64,000 bases of DNA from Punctularia strigosozonata HHB-11173 SS5 (GCF_000264995.1 NW_006767441.1:1594173-1658172), one strand, 5' to 3'; shown: positions 11,934-24,808, counted from the first letter of the stretch. Numbers and translations: made by a program. Notes: generated from the sequence alone by a model not told the origin.

Positions 11934-13392
11934 GGTGATTTCAATGGGTTGGATTGACGAGTCGCAACGGCAAGGTGCCGGTTTTATACTGTGTTTGCTC
12001 TGGAGGTTCGTGCGCTCTCCCATGATGACGCGCCGACGAGATCTTCAGTGTTGATTCCAAGCGAAGCGTATACTGGACCGAGAGGGGTAACGACGACTGT
12101 ACACACCGGAGAGACGAATCCACCGACGTAGATCGCAATCGGCATGATGGTCACATACGCACGACAAGGGTAAGCAAAGCGACGATGGCGTATTGTCGTT
12201 CACGAGGCATATAGCCAGTACGTGTTCGGATCTAGAGAGCAGCACATCAGAACTGCCGTATCCCCGTAGCTTGCTCGGCTTTGTCTTGCACCGCCCTAGG
12301 AGTAGGTCTTGTCCCGCCCAAGATCCCTGGAGCCTGATCGGACGCGGTAAAGAGCCGATGTTGTGCTCAAGCGCAACGGACGCTCGTCAGCCCCGGTATC
12401 CCCCTCTAGTCAAGACTAAGCTCGCAGTAAGGGCGATCTCGTCCCTTGTACATCGCAAGCCTGCTTCGAACTACGTCAAAGCCTATCGCATCACCGACAT
12501 TGGTTGTTGGATTGCAAATTAGAAGTTTTTGTTCGACATATGTGGGACGGAATGAGGCTGTGGCCGTTGAACGAGCTGCAATAGCTCCATGGGGGTGCCA
12601 GATCCCATGACGGCATGGAATGAAGGTACCGATGTATTCCGATGCTGATTTCAGGGTATGGAAGCAAAAGCATAGCAGGGTAGGTTCGGACGACTTCGTT
12701 CATAGGCAACGATCTAGCTGTGCTATGAGGACTGCCGTCAGCGGTCGGGATTCCGGTCATAGGATCTTGTGGCGGCGCTTTGGCGTTGACGAGCGCGACC
12801 TCGCCCGACGTCGGCGAAAAGCTGCTGCACATAGCCTAGCGTGCGTGAATGAAGTCAAGTAGGGCTGTTCACGATAGAGCCAAGATGCAGCTTTGGAAAT
12901 CCCAAGCTTAACAAGAGTCTGAAGTTGTGCCCGGTGCCGATCGACTATCCTGGACAGAGTAGTGATATGGTCATCATAAAATTGTGATGTGAGTGTGGGG
13001 CATTTTTACGGCGAGTAGCCCTCGGTTTCCGGTCTGCACTTGAGCTTGAGATTTATAGTGAACAACGTTAATGAGGGTTGCAGGCCAGACGCGCACACCA
13101 GCCAAACGCAATATCGGTCGTCACCAAATATAAAGCAGGCATGTCAGGCCAACGAGACTACACTTACGTCGTCCGCATAGCATAATTCTCCAGAAGCTGG
13201 ATACTAAAGCGGGCATTCTGTTATTGCAGCATTATAAGGACACTAACGGCTTGCTACCGATGATGTGAGAAACACGGAAAGAGCGAAGAGAGAGACCTAA
13301 TCATTAATCGCATTATCAAGACTTCATGCCAGTCAGAGGCAAAGAACAAAAACCATATGCAGAGAAGGAAATAGTCAGGAGGTGGGAGGACG
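11934..13392. other. Gene-poor stretch
   Basis: Between the nucleotidyltransferase-like locus and the stop of the Sog2 gene. No domain, RNA gene or repeat recognised; base composition becomes more AT-rich from about 12,900, as expected of a 3' intergenic region. Confidence 0.4.
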
Positions 13393-16300
13393 TTATAAGT
13401 ACCCTCCGTCTCCACCAGTCTCCCTCCTTGTCCCCGGGCCCAGCCGCGGATGAGGGGGGAGCTTGAACGTCTGCTGATGAGGCGCCGCGCTACGCGGCAC
13501 CTCCCTCGGTGACGACACCGCTTGGGGCGCCTTCGCCGTCTGCGCGCTCCGGCTCCGCGACAGGTTTACGCCGAGTCGTCCGCCGTCTAAATCGGAACCG
13601 AGCACCGAGAGTCCTCCGTTTGGCTGGCCGAAGACCATCGGCGAGTGCGAGCGAGGCGTCGCCGGCGGCGAGAACGACGAGGCGTGCAGTAGGATAACGG
13701 TCTCTTCAGTCGCATTGGACAGCTCATGCATCTTCGCTCGAAGAGGCGCCACTTGCGGTCCCGCATATGGCTTCATCAGGTTCGCGAGATGGATGACCGT
13801 CTGTGCGGCTTGGGTGAGCGAACCACAATAGACTACGGTTGGGAAGACACCGCACCTTTACGAAAACATGTGCATCGTCCCTCAATGCGCTTCGTTCCGT
13901 CGCGTCCCCACTTTCCACTCGCCTCAGGTGTCCATCGAAGCTAGTCGTCACCGCCTGTGCCCGCGCCAGCTCCGCAGGTGGCACGGCCCCACTCTCGTCC
14001 TTCGCGATCTCCTCCAGCATCTCCCATACTGGCAGTGCCGCTTCGATAGTTCGACGCATCGCTGTCATCGCATCCTTATCCGCTACAGTGTTCGCGTTCG
14101 CGCTGAGCGGAATCTCCAGCTGCGGCACCTTGCCTGGTATGGATGGCGAAGACGATACCGAGGCCGATGCAGAGGATGTAAGAGAGCCATGTCGTGAATG
14201 TCCCTCTGGCACGCGCGAGAGACCGGACCCGAATGCCTTCGCCGACTGCCCCGTGCCAGGTCTCGACGCACTCGCCTCATAGGCGCCCGCTACACTCGCC
14301 AAACTGGCCTTCCTCGGCAGCACCCCTGATCCCGAAGGTGCGAAGCTGAAGCTTTCCATGTGCGGCGCCGCCCTCGGTGTCGGCGTCGATGAGCTCATCG
14401 GGCTCGTCACCACCATCGACGCCGTAGAAGGTGACGTGAGCCCCGGTACAGGTGGCAGATCGTCCACATGAGGCGGCATGTGCTTCCCGATTTCCACATC
14501 CCTCGCGCTGAACGAGCCTGCGTGCCTCCTCGCCCTCCTCGCCTTCTCTTCCTTATCCGGTGCGTGTATCGAGCGCGACCGCGTCACCACAGCCGACCCA
14601 GATCCCGCAGGCGAACCGCCGTGCGGCGAAAACGTCGACGCACTCGGCGGGGCCGATGCGGGCACAGGTAGATCTTCCTTCGTGGGTGACACTTGCTGCA
14701 CGCCCCTCGCCCTGCTCACCGGCGGCCCATTGCCCAACGCCATCCCCTTCCTCGATCCGCTCCCGCTTTTACTTCCCTCTCGTAGATAGGGCACCGCCGC
14801 ATCGAGTTGTGGCGCCATCCGCGCCCAGGCCGCGCCCAGTTCCGCACTCGCGCCCCATATCTGTAGTAGCAGGCTCCGGACGTACAATGGATCATCCCGC
14901 GTGCCAATGACCTTCGCCTGCACCGCGAGTGCCTTCACCACGCGCGTCCCCGAGCCCACGCAGGCGCGCGTCGCTTCCGCCAGCGCGCGACACGCGGAGG
15001 GTGGAGGGGGTCGCATACTACCGGCCCCATGCGGGGTTGGGTGGTTGTTACGCACAGGCGCCGAGAACGCGTCGAATCTGTCCAGAGCCGAGATCAGACT
15101 TGCGATGTGCGCAAAGCTCGGGTCCAGCACCCGGCTCAGTATGGCGCCTAGACGCTCGTCGGCCATGTGCGTCGCGTGGTGGATGACGGTCTGGTGAAGC
15201 TGAGTAAGCGCATATAGTACCGCCCGCGCTCCCTCCACAAGTGCTATGAGTGGTGGAGGGAGTAGCTTGCCCGTCGCAGAGGCAGCTGGTGTGCTCGCGG
15301 TAGATGAGCCGTCGTGGCTGCCGAGCGGATGCAGGTTGTGGTTGTGCAGCGCTGAGAAACGGCGGAAGTACGCGTGTCGCTCAAGGTCAATCGAACGAGC
15401 GGGATTGTGCATCGATATGGGGGACGCGGATACCGGCCCGTCGACGAGGAAGGGCTTGAGAGGGGCTGCAGCAGCTCTCGAGAGTGAGCTAGGGCCAGCG
15501 CTACCTACGGCGTCTGCAGAAGCTGAGGCGGACGACCCTGCGCTATCCTGCCTCCACCTCGTCGGAAGAGGGGATCCGGTCGAGATACCACTATTGCTGG
15601 TATGATCCTCCGTGAAGCTCCTCGACGGCATCGGCAGGTGTGCAAGATCCGGCGCGCCTCTCCTCTCGTGTATCTTCGCACCCGCCGTGGTCGTGCGCAG
15701 ATCGGGTAAGCTCTTCTTCGCAGTGAGGCTAAGTCGCAAGCGGAGAGGAGGTACGTTGCCCGCATACGACGCATTGCGCGCGTGGTCGAGCGGGCTTGTC
15801 GGCGTCGTGGTGCTTGTCGACTGAGAAGTGGGCTTCAACCCGAAGTTGAGCGGTAAAACCTCCTTCAGTTGCTGTGGAACACGCGTCGATTCTTCGTCCG
15901 TCGATGCGACAGATTCATCAGGAGTAGGCAAATAACTGTCCGGGGAGCGGGTAGGAGAACGTGACTTGGCAAGCGAGTTCTCAAGGTGCGTGTCGAGATG
16001 CAGAGCTGGTGGTTGCGACTGAGAATGAGAAGATGGTCCTATGGTAGGAGACGCGAGCCAGGGGCGGCTGTCGTAGGCAGCGTGGGAGGGCGAAGGCTCG
16101 TCTGACGCGGAATAGGCCGAGATGTCCGAATCCAAGGAGAAGGAGCGTACGTGCGGTGTAGAGGTAGACGCAGATGCAAAAGCATGGTTTCTATACGACG
16201 ATGACCCAATTAGCGACGGTGTGGTGAGGTCGTCCTTGTAATCCGAGCCGTATGAGTACAGATACGTGCCTTGCAGTTTCCCCCACGGAATCACCACTAA

Positions 16301-17241
16301 ACTTGCGACCTTCAGCCACTTCCCCGTGTGTGTGCTCTGTAATCCACTCCCGAACACCATTAACCCATCCCTTCATAACCTGCTTATTTGACAGATCGCT
16401 GCCATGCGGATCGAGCACAGCACGCGGAGGCCAGTCGATTGGATTGTGGTCGATGCCAAGGTTTTCCAAGCGGGTAAATGAGGCGAGGTAAGGAGGCAGG
16501 CGGGTGAGCTTGTTGCGCGAAATAGACAGCACCTGTTTGATAGGTCATCAAGAACCGAAATAGCATGAGCGACGGGCGAGTACAGTGAGAACGTAAACGT
16601 ACACGAAGATTGACGAGATGTCCTGGTTGTGCCGGGAAGCGCTTTATCTTGTTCCGCCGAATGTCGAGAATCTCAAGCGAGGGCATTTGCGTGAGCTAAA
16701 ATAGGAATGGGCCTCAATGCGTGTATTGCGGTATATGTCAAACACGTACCACGGGAGGAAAGACAGAAAAACTATTGTTCCTCAGATTGATGTATCGTAA
16801 GCGGGACAGGAGTGCGAAGGTGTTGGGTAGCGTTGCAAGGCGGTTGTGTCCCAGAGCAATTCTTCAAGATAATATGGGCGTCGGTCAATGACGAGCAATA
16901 TAACGATTCGCATAGGATACGGACCGGACGATCGGGCTCTCGGCATCAGGAGCGTCTTCGCGCCCTATACTGGCGAGCTCGTGCGCGCCGGCCTCGCCGA
17001 CGTCGGCGAGTCCAAGATGGGTCAAGTCCAAAGTAACTCCATGGTCCGGACTCCTCAGTAGCGCCTGATCAATGTGTGTGCGCGTCAACGAGCTCGAAGA
17101 CGCCGTCAACGGCGCAGAGTCCGAGAGGCCCGAGGGTGGAGGGGACGCGAAGCCATTGGGCGGCAATGGCGAGGCACGGCCCGTGGGCATGTGCGCGGCA
17201 CCTTGATCGTGCTGCTCGTCGCGGTGGCGGGTGGCGGGCAT
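13393..17241 (-). CDS. SOG2: Leucine-rich-repeat RAM-pathway protein, Sog2 type
   Basis: Minus-strand gene of about five exons, ATG at 17241 and stop at 13393. The first exon (to about 16885) is a low-complexity lead into LRR sequence. Short exons at 16840-16370 carry LRRs such as LEILDIRRNKIKRFP, LSISRNKLTRLPPYL and LENLGIDHNPIDWPP. A long exon (about 16200-13865) follows, rich in Ser, Pro and Thr, with the conserved Sog2 segments around residues VLYALTQLHQTVIHHATH. An intron GTAAAG..CACAG joins DDAHVF to TVIHLANLMKPYAGP in the last exon. Sog2 works with the Ndr/LATS kinase Cbk1 in the RAM network for polarised growth, cell separation and septation; that role is transferred from yeast. Gene order LRR then Sog2 domain and the size of about 1,150 residues fit the family. 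No lesions seen. Confidence 0.78.
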
Positions 17242-17485
17242 GGACGTCGAGCGTCAGTGGTCATCAGGCGATGGTGCACGCTGCCATCGTCGTCGCCGCG
17301 AAGAACAACGACCGCGTTGTACAGGAGGCTGTGTGATGCACTGATGCTCGCCCGTGGCTGTGCGTGGTTCCTGAGCAATGTTGGCCGTATGATGCACTGA
17401 CGACGTTGAGCTCATTCGCAGCATCATGCGGAGACAAGTCAATCTCAACTTTTGTTCGCCAGCTACAGATTCCAATACATGCGGA

Positions 17486-18969
17486 TTAACCCCACATACG
17501 AAGGGCACGAATATCGGGCACATCGGCACCTCTGGTGCCCTGGACTCCTACCCTCTGTACCACATCCGCTATCTCCTTCACTTCCGCCTCGCTTAATTCT
17601 ATATCTCCACCCGCGAGATTCTCGAGCTTGCGAGCCGGGCTCCTATTTGCCTCGGGTATTCAGTCGCCATGTCATCTTCCGCACAGAAGGGGCTTACGAG
17701 GAACCCGGAAGGGGCATGATGTGCGGGCCAAGCACACCCACCCAGGCGATGCAAAGCTGAGCGGGCGTAACGCCCTTCTTCGACGCTATGGAGGAGAGCG
17801 TCTCGACCACTTTGACATTATGCTTCCAGTTCTACGAGACGAAACGATCAACGGTTTTGCGACGAGTAACACGATGATCGGGACCTCACCTCTTCTTTCG
17901 TGCGAATTCCATGGCCGCGGATATCGCCCTCTGCCCATTTGGTGTTCGTTAGTAGAGCGTAAGTATACGGAGCGCAGGACAACTTTTACCTTCGAGGTCC
18001 TTGGGGTTGAGTTTCCCCGTCAAGAAGCCGTGTCCAAGGGGCCTGATACGAGACGTCTTCAGCACCAGCGGGCGGAGACAGTGGTTGATACTTACGAATA
18101 GGCAGCAATGGCGATCCCAAGCTCCTTGCACGTCGAAATCACTGAGAATGCATCAACATCGTGCTCAGGGGGGCGTGGGACAAGCCAACCGTACCTTTCC
18201 TCGTCTCCTCCTCGTACGACCACGGGCTGATTTCGATCTCGACGACGGCCACCGGCGCAACCGAATTCGCCCTCTTGACCGTCTCCGCGCTGCACTCGCT
18301 TAAACCGATGTGATCGAATTTGCCCTCTTTCACGAGCTCCAACAGTGTCTTCATCACGTCCTCCACCGGCGGCTCCGAGGCTACGCGCGCGCACTGGAAT
18401 AGATCCACCTTCTTATTCGGTCCGAGCTTCTCGATGATGTAGTCGACACTGCGCCTCAGGTTCTCCGGCGACGCGTCGGGCACAAGCGTATGCGCCTTCA
18501 TGCCGCCCTTGACAGAGAGAAAGACCTTGTCGGCATACTCTGGGTATTTGGCGAAGAATCGCGAGAGCAGTTCGAGGTTGGCGGTGGAGAGGTTGTGGCC
18601 GTAGAATTCACCTACGAGTTAGAAAGCGATGAGATTTGTGGCAGCTCCGTGTCTCGTAGTGTGCACGGAAACGCACCGCTGTTGATGAACATCTTTGCAC
18701 CGGGCGGGAGCTGGTCGATGCCCGCGATGATGGCCTCGAAGCATTGTTCGTCGGGGACGGGTGTAGGTTTCCATCTGCAACAGGTCATTCAACATATGAA
18801 CGTCGGCTCCAAGAAACCCAACGAACGTCATGAGCATCAGGCCATGCTAGAATTCACGTAGTCTCAGCACCGGAATGGCTACTGCACCAATGAGTTGAAC
18901 ACGCACCGCGACCTTTGCAACCTCGACATTGGACGCCGATCCGCCCAACTTAATCGTCTTGACTGCCAT
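17486..18969 (-). CDS. Aldo/keto reductase, pyridoxal-reductase-like
   Basis: Minus-strand gene with about seven exons. ATG at 18969 (MAVKTIKLGGSASNVEVAKVA, then donor GTGCGT). Following exons read HGLMLMTF, then PDEQCFEAIIAGIDQLPPGAK and INSGEFYGHN, whose Tyr is the presumed proton donor of the AKR tetrad, then VFLSVKGG with the tetrad Lys. Next come LFQCARV, KFDHIGLSECSAETVKRA, ELGIAIAAYSPL, RPLGHGFLTGKL, then KKGVTPAQLCIAWV and LPGSS, and finally LENLAGGDIELSEAEVKEIA and the end DIRALRMWG. The ARV in place of the usual His-Arg-Val matches the Plr1-like branch, NADPH-dependent reductases acting on pyridoxal and other aldehydes. A cytosolic (beta/alpha)8 barrel is expected. All exons join in frame by eye; no lesion seen. 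Confidence 0.78.
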
Positions 18970-19271
18970 CTCTTGACACGAACTTGGAGTGTTGTAGGTA
19001 GATGTGGTTAATCAAGTAACAAATGCCGTGTGTTCTCTGCCCCCTATATGTACGACTTGCATGACGTGGGTCGTCCAGAGAGAATGTGGGTACGTGCAAA
19101 GCGCCGAAGGTAAGTTGACGCATACGCAGTCACGTTTATTAGTACTCCATGACCGTAAGCTAGTAAGATGCGGTCAGGAAGTTATATGTAAAGAGGTCTA
19201 CCGGGGCCAGTGCAGTGGAAGGCGCGTTGTGTTTGGTTTCGGCACCGGCATGCCCCACAGCTGATCCACTT

Positions 19272-19336
19272 GAGAACGAGTTTGTTCTGTCAGCTTGGTG
19301 AATGAGAACGAATTTTGTTCTGTCAGCTTGATGAAT
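19272..19336. repeat. Tandem direct repeat, two units of 32-33 bp
   Basis: Two adjacent units (19272-19303 and 19304-19336) share GAGAACGA..TTTGTTCTGTCAGCTTG and end in GAAT, with two substitutions and one extra T. Function unknown. Confidence 0.8.
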
Positions 19337-19429
19337 ATGTTCAAGCTGGCCAAAACGGTACCAAGAGGCAGGCGGAAATGGATTCCGCGACATGATGATA
19401 CCTTTCGGCATGTAACGGCAAGCTCGGTT

Positions 19430-20175
19430 AAGTAGTTGTTTCGAAGCAAGCAAACTGGTCCAGAGGGGTCTTGCCGGGCATGCCGACATTGTCAAAGCCG
19501 CGGGCGACGGGGTTGTAGCACGAAGGGCTGGTGCAGACTCCAACGAGACTGAATCAGCTATAGTGCTCACCACAAACTTTGTCCATATACATACAGCACG
19601 GCACACAGTTCAAGGGAGGCATCAGAGGATTCGAAATGCAGGCCGGGAAAAGGTTCAAAAAATCATTCACAGGCAAGATCAAACTGAGACGCGGCCACTT
19701 GGGCGGCGCTACGGCCACAACTACGCATTAGCCGTTACACCAGGGAGATGCGTTATAAGGGCGCAACTGCGTGTATATAGCTTTGTTAACGGAGTGCACT
19801 GAAAGCAATCATTGGTAACTCTTATAGCCTATCGATTGACCACACATCCATCCTCGGGCCAAGGACGGTAGAGGCTTTCTGACGCAGAGCATAGAAGTCA
19901 AACACAAAACAATTCCTCAGGGGATCGAACCTAGGTATGGCAACTTGACGGGAAAACTAAAATTGACAGCGAACTGGCGCTGTAATCACTGTACTACCGA
20001 CCAGTGACGATGCACGGGTGGATCTTGTATATGTGTATGTCACCGGCAGACGCACGCCGCCGGGCAAGCCGTGAGCCCATCGCCAAGCAACTTTCATCCC
20101 TCTGCCGAGCTCCCTCAGCCCGTATTGGGCGACGGAATCTGTTAGCCGGCGTGTAGTAGTTGTTTCGAAGCATCA
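19430..20175. repeat. Dispersed direct copies of a short word
   Basis: The word AGTAGTTGTTTCGAAGCA occurs near 19434-19451 and again near 20154-20171 in the same orientation. This may be a trace of a degraded mobile element; too short for a firm claim. Confidence 0.4.
19917..20012 (-). other. tRNA-like element with A and B boxes (degenerate tRNA or SINE head)
   Basis: On the minus strand, TAGTACAGTGA resembles the RNA polymerase III A box (TRGYNNARNNG, one mismatch). About 65 nt further, GGTTCGATCCC matches the B box. Before the A box lies TGGTCGG, as in a 5' acceptor strand. However, no matching 3' acceptor strand follows, the hairpin CAGCG-CCAGTT-CGCTG has a 6-nt loop instead of 7, and the T-arm does not pair. 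Best read as a decayed tRNA or tRNA-derived SINE. Confidence 0.4.
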
Positions 20176-20991
20176 AAGCGGCGTCATCATGTAGCAAAGT
20201 TGATTTCCGCCTGCCTCTTGAATGGTCCAATACAAATTCACACAAAGACAATAACTTGTGCTCAGCGGCCCTGAGGGACTAAGATAGGGCTCAGTCAGTT
20301 TCAACAGGTGTGATAAGTGCTGCGCAGCGAATTCCACTCGCTACGGGGCACACTCTCTAAATCTAAAACCACAATTCTCTTTGAAAGTCCGTTATCTTGA
20401 AATCTGTGGTGGCGATTTCTGTGAGTTTTGAGAGTAGAATATTTTATTTGACTAGCAAGTCCTGTGGGACCTGTTAAAACTGAATGAGCCCTATCCTACA
20501 GAAATCGTTCTGGCGAGGTGTAGGGCGTGAGTTGGCCCGTCGCCATGACTGACGATGACGTCGAAGAGTTCATGGTGGCTGTGCTAACTTTCGGTCGCCC
20601 GAACGTGCCTCCTCTCCGTCACGGTCGTTCTTTGCTTCCACCTTCTGCCGCAATCTACGGCACCGTGGGCATCCAGCAACCATATTTACCGCGCCGCAGG
20701 TGTCATACGCCCGCCGTCTTCGCTTCTCCTAGCCACCGCGTCCCCAATCGCGTCCTGCATGCAAGAACGTGCGCCGGCACCCTACTGCAATGGCCATCGC
20801 ACACCTGCTTTTCGCGCCAGCAAAGGCGCGCTTCTGATGTGCCACCGCATAGAGCGCCGTATGGCGCACAGAAGCGCGCAGGGTCACCTGCGGGCCCCCG
20901 CTTCGTAATGCCTCTCCAACGATTTGTTACAAAAAGGCGTCGATAGTCGTTGTCTCATGCATCAACCACCCGGCATCGACCAGCTGTCAAG

Positions 20992-23723
20992 ATGAACGCG
21001 ATCGTAGCCCTCGTTGTGCTTGCTCGCGTTGCTCTCGCGACTACAGGTGTTGATTACCTTGACCGTAACCTGGTATATCGTTCGCCTGTGCTCGAGCATC
21101 CCCAGGTACATATTCATGTCACAATTAGCACCAACAAAATCATGCTCATCGGATGTCATAGCTCAAACGCGACACTGAGGCCATTCATGCTCGCCACCTT
21201 CACCACGTCAAGCGCCAAATGGCCGATTCAACTGGCTTCACTGACGAGCACTACCCGACTTTCTACGGTGCCGATTTCAGCAACGTCCGTCCCTTCATTT
21301 CATCCTTGTGTACGTCACTTATCTGGGTCCTTGAGCTTAGAGCCCCTTCGTCTGGAGCGGTGGTTTGAATTTTACTCATTCCGGTAGGCAAGTTTTGTCC
21401 GATTGACTGATCCGCCACTGACCCAACGTAGTTGCCAGTGTAAGCACCCTCTCAGTCCCGCACCCACGTTCTCTTCTTTACCGGAGCCGTCCATCTTCTC
21501 CGTTTCCCAGGGCGACCCGTTCGACACTTCGCTCCTGCTCTGGACGCGCGCTGTTCCAACGCCGGTAGCAAACAGCGAGGCCGGGGGTCCGGATCAGAGC
21601 GTTCCTGTATGCGTATCATGGAAGATCTCGACCTCCTCGTCCCTGTCCCACCCTGTAGATTCAGGTGAAGCGTTCACCAGGTGTGTGTCGTTGATAAGAT
21701 AAGATGTACTTCGTAAACCTGATCTATATTTAGCTACGACGTCGACTTCACCGTCAAAGTCGAAGCGACCGGTCTCTCGCCTGACACGCACTACTTCTTC
21801 CAATTTGCGGATTGCACGGCCCCAAGTAGTGTCTCTCCCATTGGCAAAACGCGAACTCTTGCCAGCCCCGACAGTCAGTCGCATCCCGCATCCTCCTCGC
21901 GCTGCGGGAAGTAATAGCTCGGTGTTCTTCAGCTCCCGCCAACAGAGTGAATGGCGGGCAACCTCTCACGCTCGCCGTGTTCTCCTGCTCGCAATATCAG
22001 ACGGGCTGGTTCAACGCATACGGTTTCGCTGCGCACAACACATCGGCTGACGTGTTCATTCACCTCGGTGACTACGTATGCCTTCCGTCCTTCCTCGCTC
22101 GCTATACCCTTTGCCAACGCTTACCCCCTTTCACAGATATACGAATCCGTCGGAAGCGGCGCCAAGATCGGCCGCCAGGTCCTTGGCCGTGAACTCGCCA
22201 CTATCGCCGACTATCGCCAACGACTCGCGCAGTACCGCACCGACGCTTCGCTGGTCTTTGCGCACCAGAATGCTCCCTGGATCACGGTCTGGGACGATCA
22301 CGAGGTCGCAGACAACAGTTGGAAGGCGGGCACGGCCGACTCGAACGATACCGCGCTCGGGTGCAGCTTTTCCAAAGCGGAGAACGGCGTAGGCGCCGCG
22401 AGCGGCGCTTGTTTCACGGATCGCAAGCTAGCGGCAGTCAGGGCATACCACGAGTGGCTGCCGGTAAGGCAGGTGGTGGCGGATGATCAGCTAAGAATAT
22501 GGTTAGAGCATACTGTTATCCTCGGTCGAGGATGGGCCGTTGATAGACTTCGCAGGCGCAGCTTCCAGATCGGCAAGCTGCTAGATCTGACGATGCTCGA
22601 CACGCGGCAATACGACCGGGACTTGACTGATGTGTACTATAACACCGGTATGTTACGTCTGTCATGGTGAAATCAAGAAGCTGCGTTTCTGACAAAAGTG
22701 CACAGAATGTAAGCTCCAATCACACAGATTGAAGTCGATTTTAACGTTCCCTGACATCATATAGATGTCAACACGATTTCCGACTTTGCCAATCGCTCTC
22801 TCATGGGGTTTGCGCAAGAAAACTGTACGTGTTGTCTCTATCTTGGCGTGTACGCAGATGACGTAGTGGACTTTGTCAGGGTTCTTCCAGCAGCTCTCAC
22901 AGTCGCAAGCGCGAGGCGCCGTTTGGCGTGTTGTCGGGCAAGTGCCACCCCAATGGAACTTACGAGCACCGTTCTGACGCGGCTGCTGCAGTCAGCAAAT
23001 TGTCTTCACCCAACTTAATGAATCGGGAGCTTGTGAGTCTCTTGCCTGATCCTGACAAATCGATGGGCCAATGCCATGGCAATAGTCGACCTTGACGCCT
23101 GGGATGGCTACCGTCAAAACCGCGAGCGCGTGCTCAGCCACCTTTATCAAAACAAGATCGACAACACCATCATACTGTCCGGCGACAGTCACGCCAATTG
23201 GGTGTCCGACTTGGCCCGTAAGTCCTCCTGAAGTCGTCATCAAGCAACGTCTCATCGCTCTCGATCTATGTAGACCCGAATGACACGAAGACCTATGACC
23301 CCGTCACCGGCAAAGGCGCCATTGGCGTTGAGTTTGCCGGGACCGCCGTCACCTCCGAGTCGTCCTTCGGTTCTGGTATCCTTCCCGCCGCCGCGGACGT
23401 CAAGTCCGCTGGATTGGTCGCCGCCAAGGGCAACGAGGATCTGCAGTGGAGCGAAGGCTCCTACCGCGGCTTTTTCACGCTCACGATCGACCCGCACACG
23501 CTGAACGCGACCTACTACGCCATGCGCAACATTAGCAACCCGAACCTGGACGGATTCGCGAGTGCGCACTTCGTCGTGCAGAATGGCAAGTCGTTCGAAC
23601 TTCTTCCTTGGTTTGTGCGAGGGATTTACTGACGACAGCTCCGTAGGCGCGAACAAGCTCATGCGTCCCGTGGCAGGCGGCAGTGTGCAGGCAGGCATCC
23701 TCAAAGTCAACGTAACCCTCTAA
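20992..23723 (+). CDS. Secreted PhoD-type metallophosphatase (alkaline phosphatase D family)
   Basis: Plus-strand gene with many short introns. The ATG at 20992 opens a signal peptide (MNAIVALVVLARVALA). After introns come QGDPFDTSLLLWTRA, the fibronectin-like N-domain (DVDFTVKVEATGLSPDTHYF), then the catalytic part: LAVFSCSQYQTGWFNAY, ADVFIHLGDYIYE (split by an intron), WITVWDDHEVADNSWKAG, LDLTMLDTRQYDRD, WRVVGQQVIF and ILSGDSHANWVSD. The Asp, His and Asn residues in GDY, WDDHE and GDSHANW are the presumed metal ligands. The C-terminus has NATYYAMRNISNPNLDG and ends at TAA 23721-23723. PhoD enzymes hydrolyse phosphomonoesters and phosphodiesters with Ca/Fe; fungal relatives are extracellular or vacuolar. 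All exons seem joinable in frame. Confidence 0.82.
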
Positions 23724-23989
23724 ACGGTGTATGAAACGGGGTAATATATATATGTTGACTCAATGTATGTGCCCCTCTACGTGCTGGGGCAGTCTTTGTG
23801 CCGAATAGGGTGCGTGAGCGGCTTGCAAGAGCTAGGCCATCTGTCGCATCCTGAGTTCTTTGACTCCAATCTTCAGCGCTGGCAAGGTATAGGCGGACTG
23901 AGAGATGAATGCGACAAATAGCCAGCGACGGGATGACACCGCACGGCCTAGTCTACTCGAAGGGGAAGGTGACAATACAAATACTTTCT

Positions 23990-24808
23990 TCACGCTGTCG
24001 ACGAGAAAATCTCACGCCCTTCGGCATCCCATTGCACCCATCGCGCGCTCTTCAGGATCTTGCAAAACTCCTTGTGGGCCGGCCAATCCTCGCGCTGGCA
24101 AGCCGTCCCGCAATACCGCGTCACCTTGCATCCGGAACACCGCATGAGTGTCGTCTTCCCGGGCGTGTTGATGTCCGCGGTTTTTTCCTCCTCGCACGAC
24201 GCGCAGGCAGCGAGCAGGGGGAAGATCTGGCCGGGTTCGCGCGCGATGTACTGGGGACCACGGAGCGGCTGACCGGACATGAGGCACATCTGGCGGTCGA
24301 TAGCGTCGTACGCAGATCTGCAGGGACCAGGGTCTGTGCTGCACATCGCGTGCAGCTTGATGAGAACGTGAGTATGCTGAGCGAGACTTCGTGTATGGAA
24401 AGACGGACGTATGCGACGGCTCTTGGAGGTGATAAATGCAGCCATGAGTTGAACTGGCATTGTGTTTCGCGTGCTGGTTTGCCTACGCCGGGTGTGAGCC
24501 CTGTGGAACAGTCGACGGCGAGGGAGCGTACTTACCACAAAACTCGCACTCCCAAGTTCCGCTATGCTTCATGCTGAAACTCATCCTCCGAAGGAGCCAT
24601 CTAACGTGCTCCTCGCGCTCACCTCCACCGGGAACGACGGGCATATCATCGCGCGGCAGGCGAGGGGATAACTTCAGTTCGAGACGTTTCTGGTTGCTGC
24701 GACGTCGGTATATGCGTGTCAGGAGGTGGGGGCTGGCGTCTGAGGTATCTGAGTATGAACGTACGAGCCGTAGAGGAACACCTCTAGTTCAATCACTGGG
24801 CCCGGCAT
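23990..24808 (-). CDS. Small MYND zinc-finger protein, copy 1
   Basis: Four-exon minus-strand gene. Exon 1 (ATG 24808) MPGPVIELEVFLYGS; intron GTACGT..GCAG; exon 2 QKRLELKLSPRLP, MPVVPGGG, SGSWECEFCG; intron GTAAGT..GTAG; exon 3 KPARETQCQFNSWLHLSPPR; intron; exon 4 LHAMCSTDPGPCRSAYDAID to the end. The MYND finger is in exon 4: C-x2-C in ACASCEEEK, then RCSGCKVTRYCGTACQ and WPAHKEFC, giving the full C-x2-C / C-x2-C / C-x3-C / H-x3-C ligand set. MYND fingers bind proline-rich peptides; the partner here is unknown. About 175-180 residues. The same four-exon gene lies at 48197-49011 in the opposite orientation, with conserved intron positions. Intact. Confidence 0.78.

Larger units (their letters stand above)
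18970..20991. other. 2 kb gene-poor region with repeat and tRNA-like remnants
   Basis: Between the aldo/keto reductase and the phosphatase. It contains a 32-bp tandem repeat, a tRNA-like element and two dispersed copies of a 17-19 nt word (see separate entries). No protein-coding gene is evident, although a 139-codon open frame at 20527-20946 exists without recognisable domains. Confidence 0.5.

Noticed and set aside
19917-20012. Functional tRNA gene
   Set aside because: The B box is good, but the acceptor ends do not pair, the anticodon loop has the wrong size and the T-arm is unpaired.
20527-20946. 139-codon plus-strand frame upstream of the PhoD gene
   Set aside because: Composition and motifs look random and no domain is visible; not enough to call a gene.
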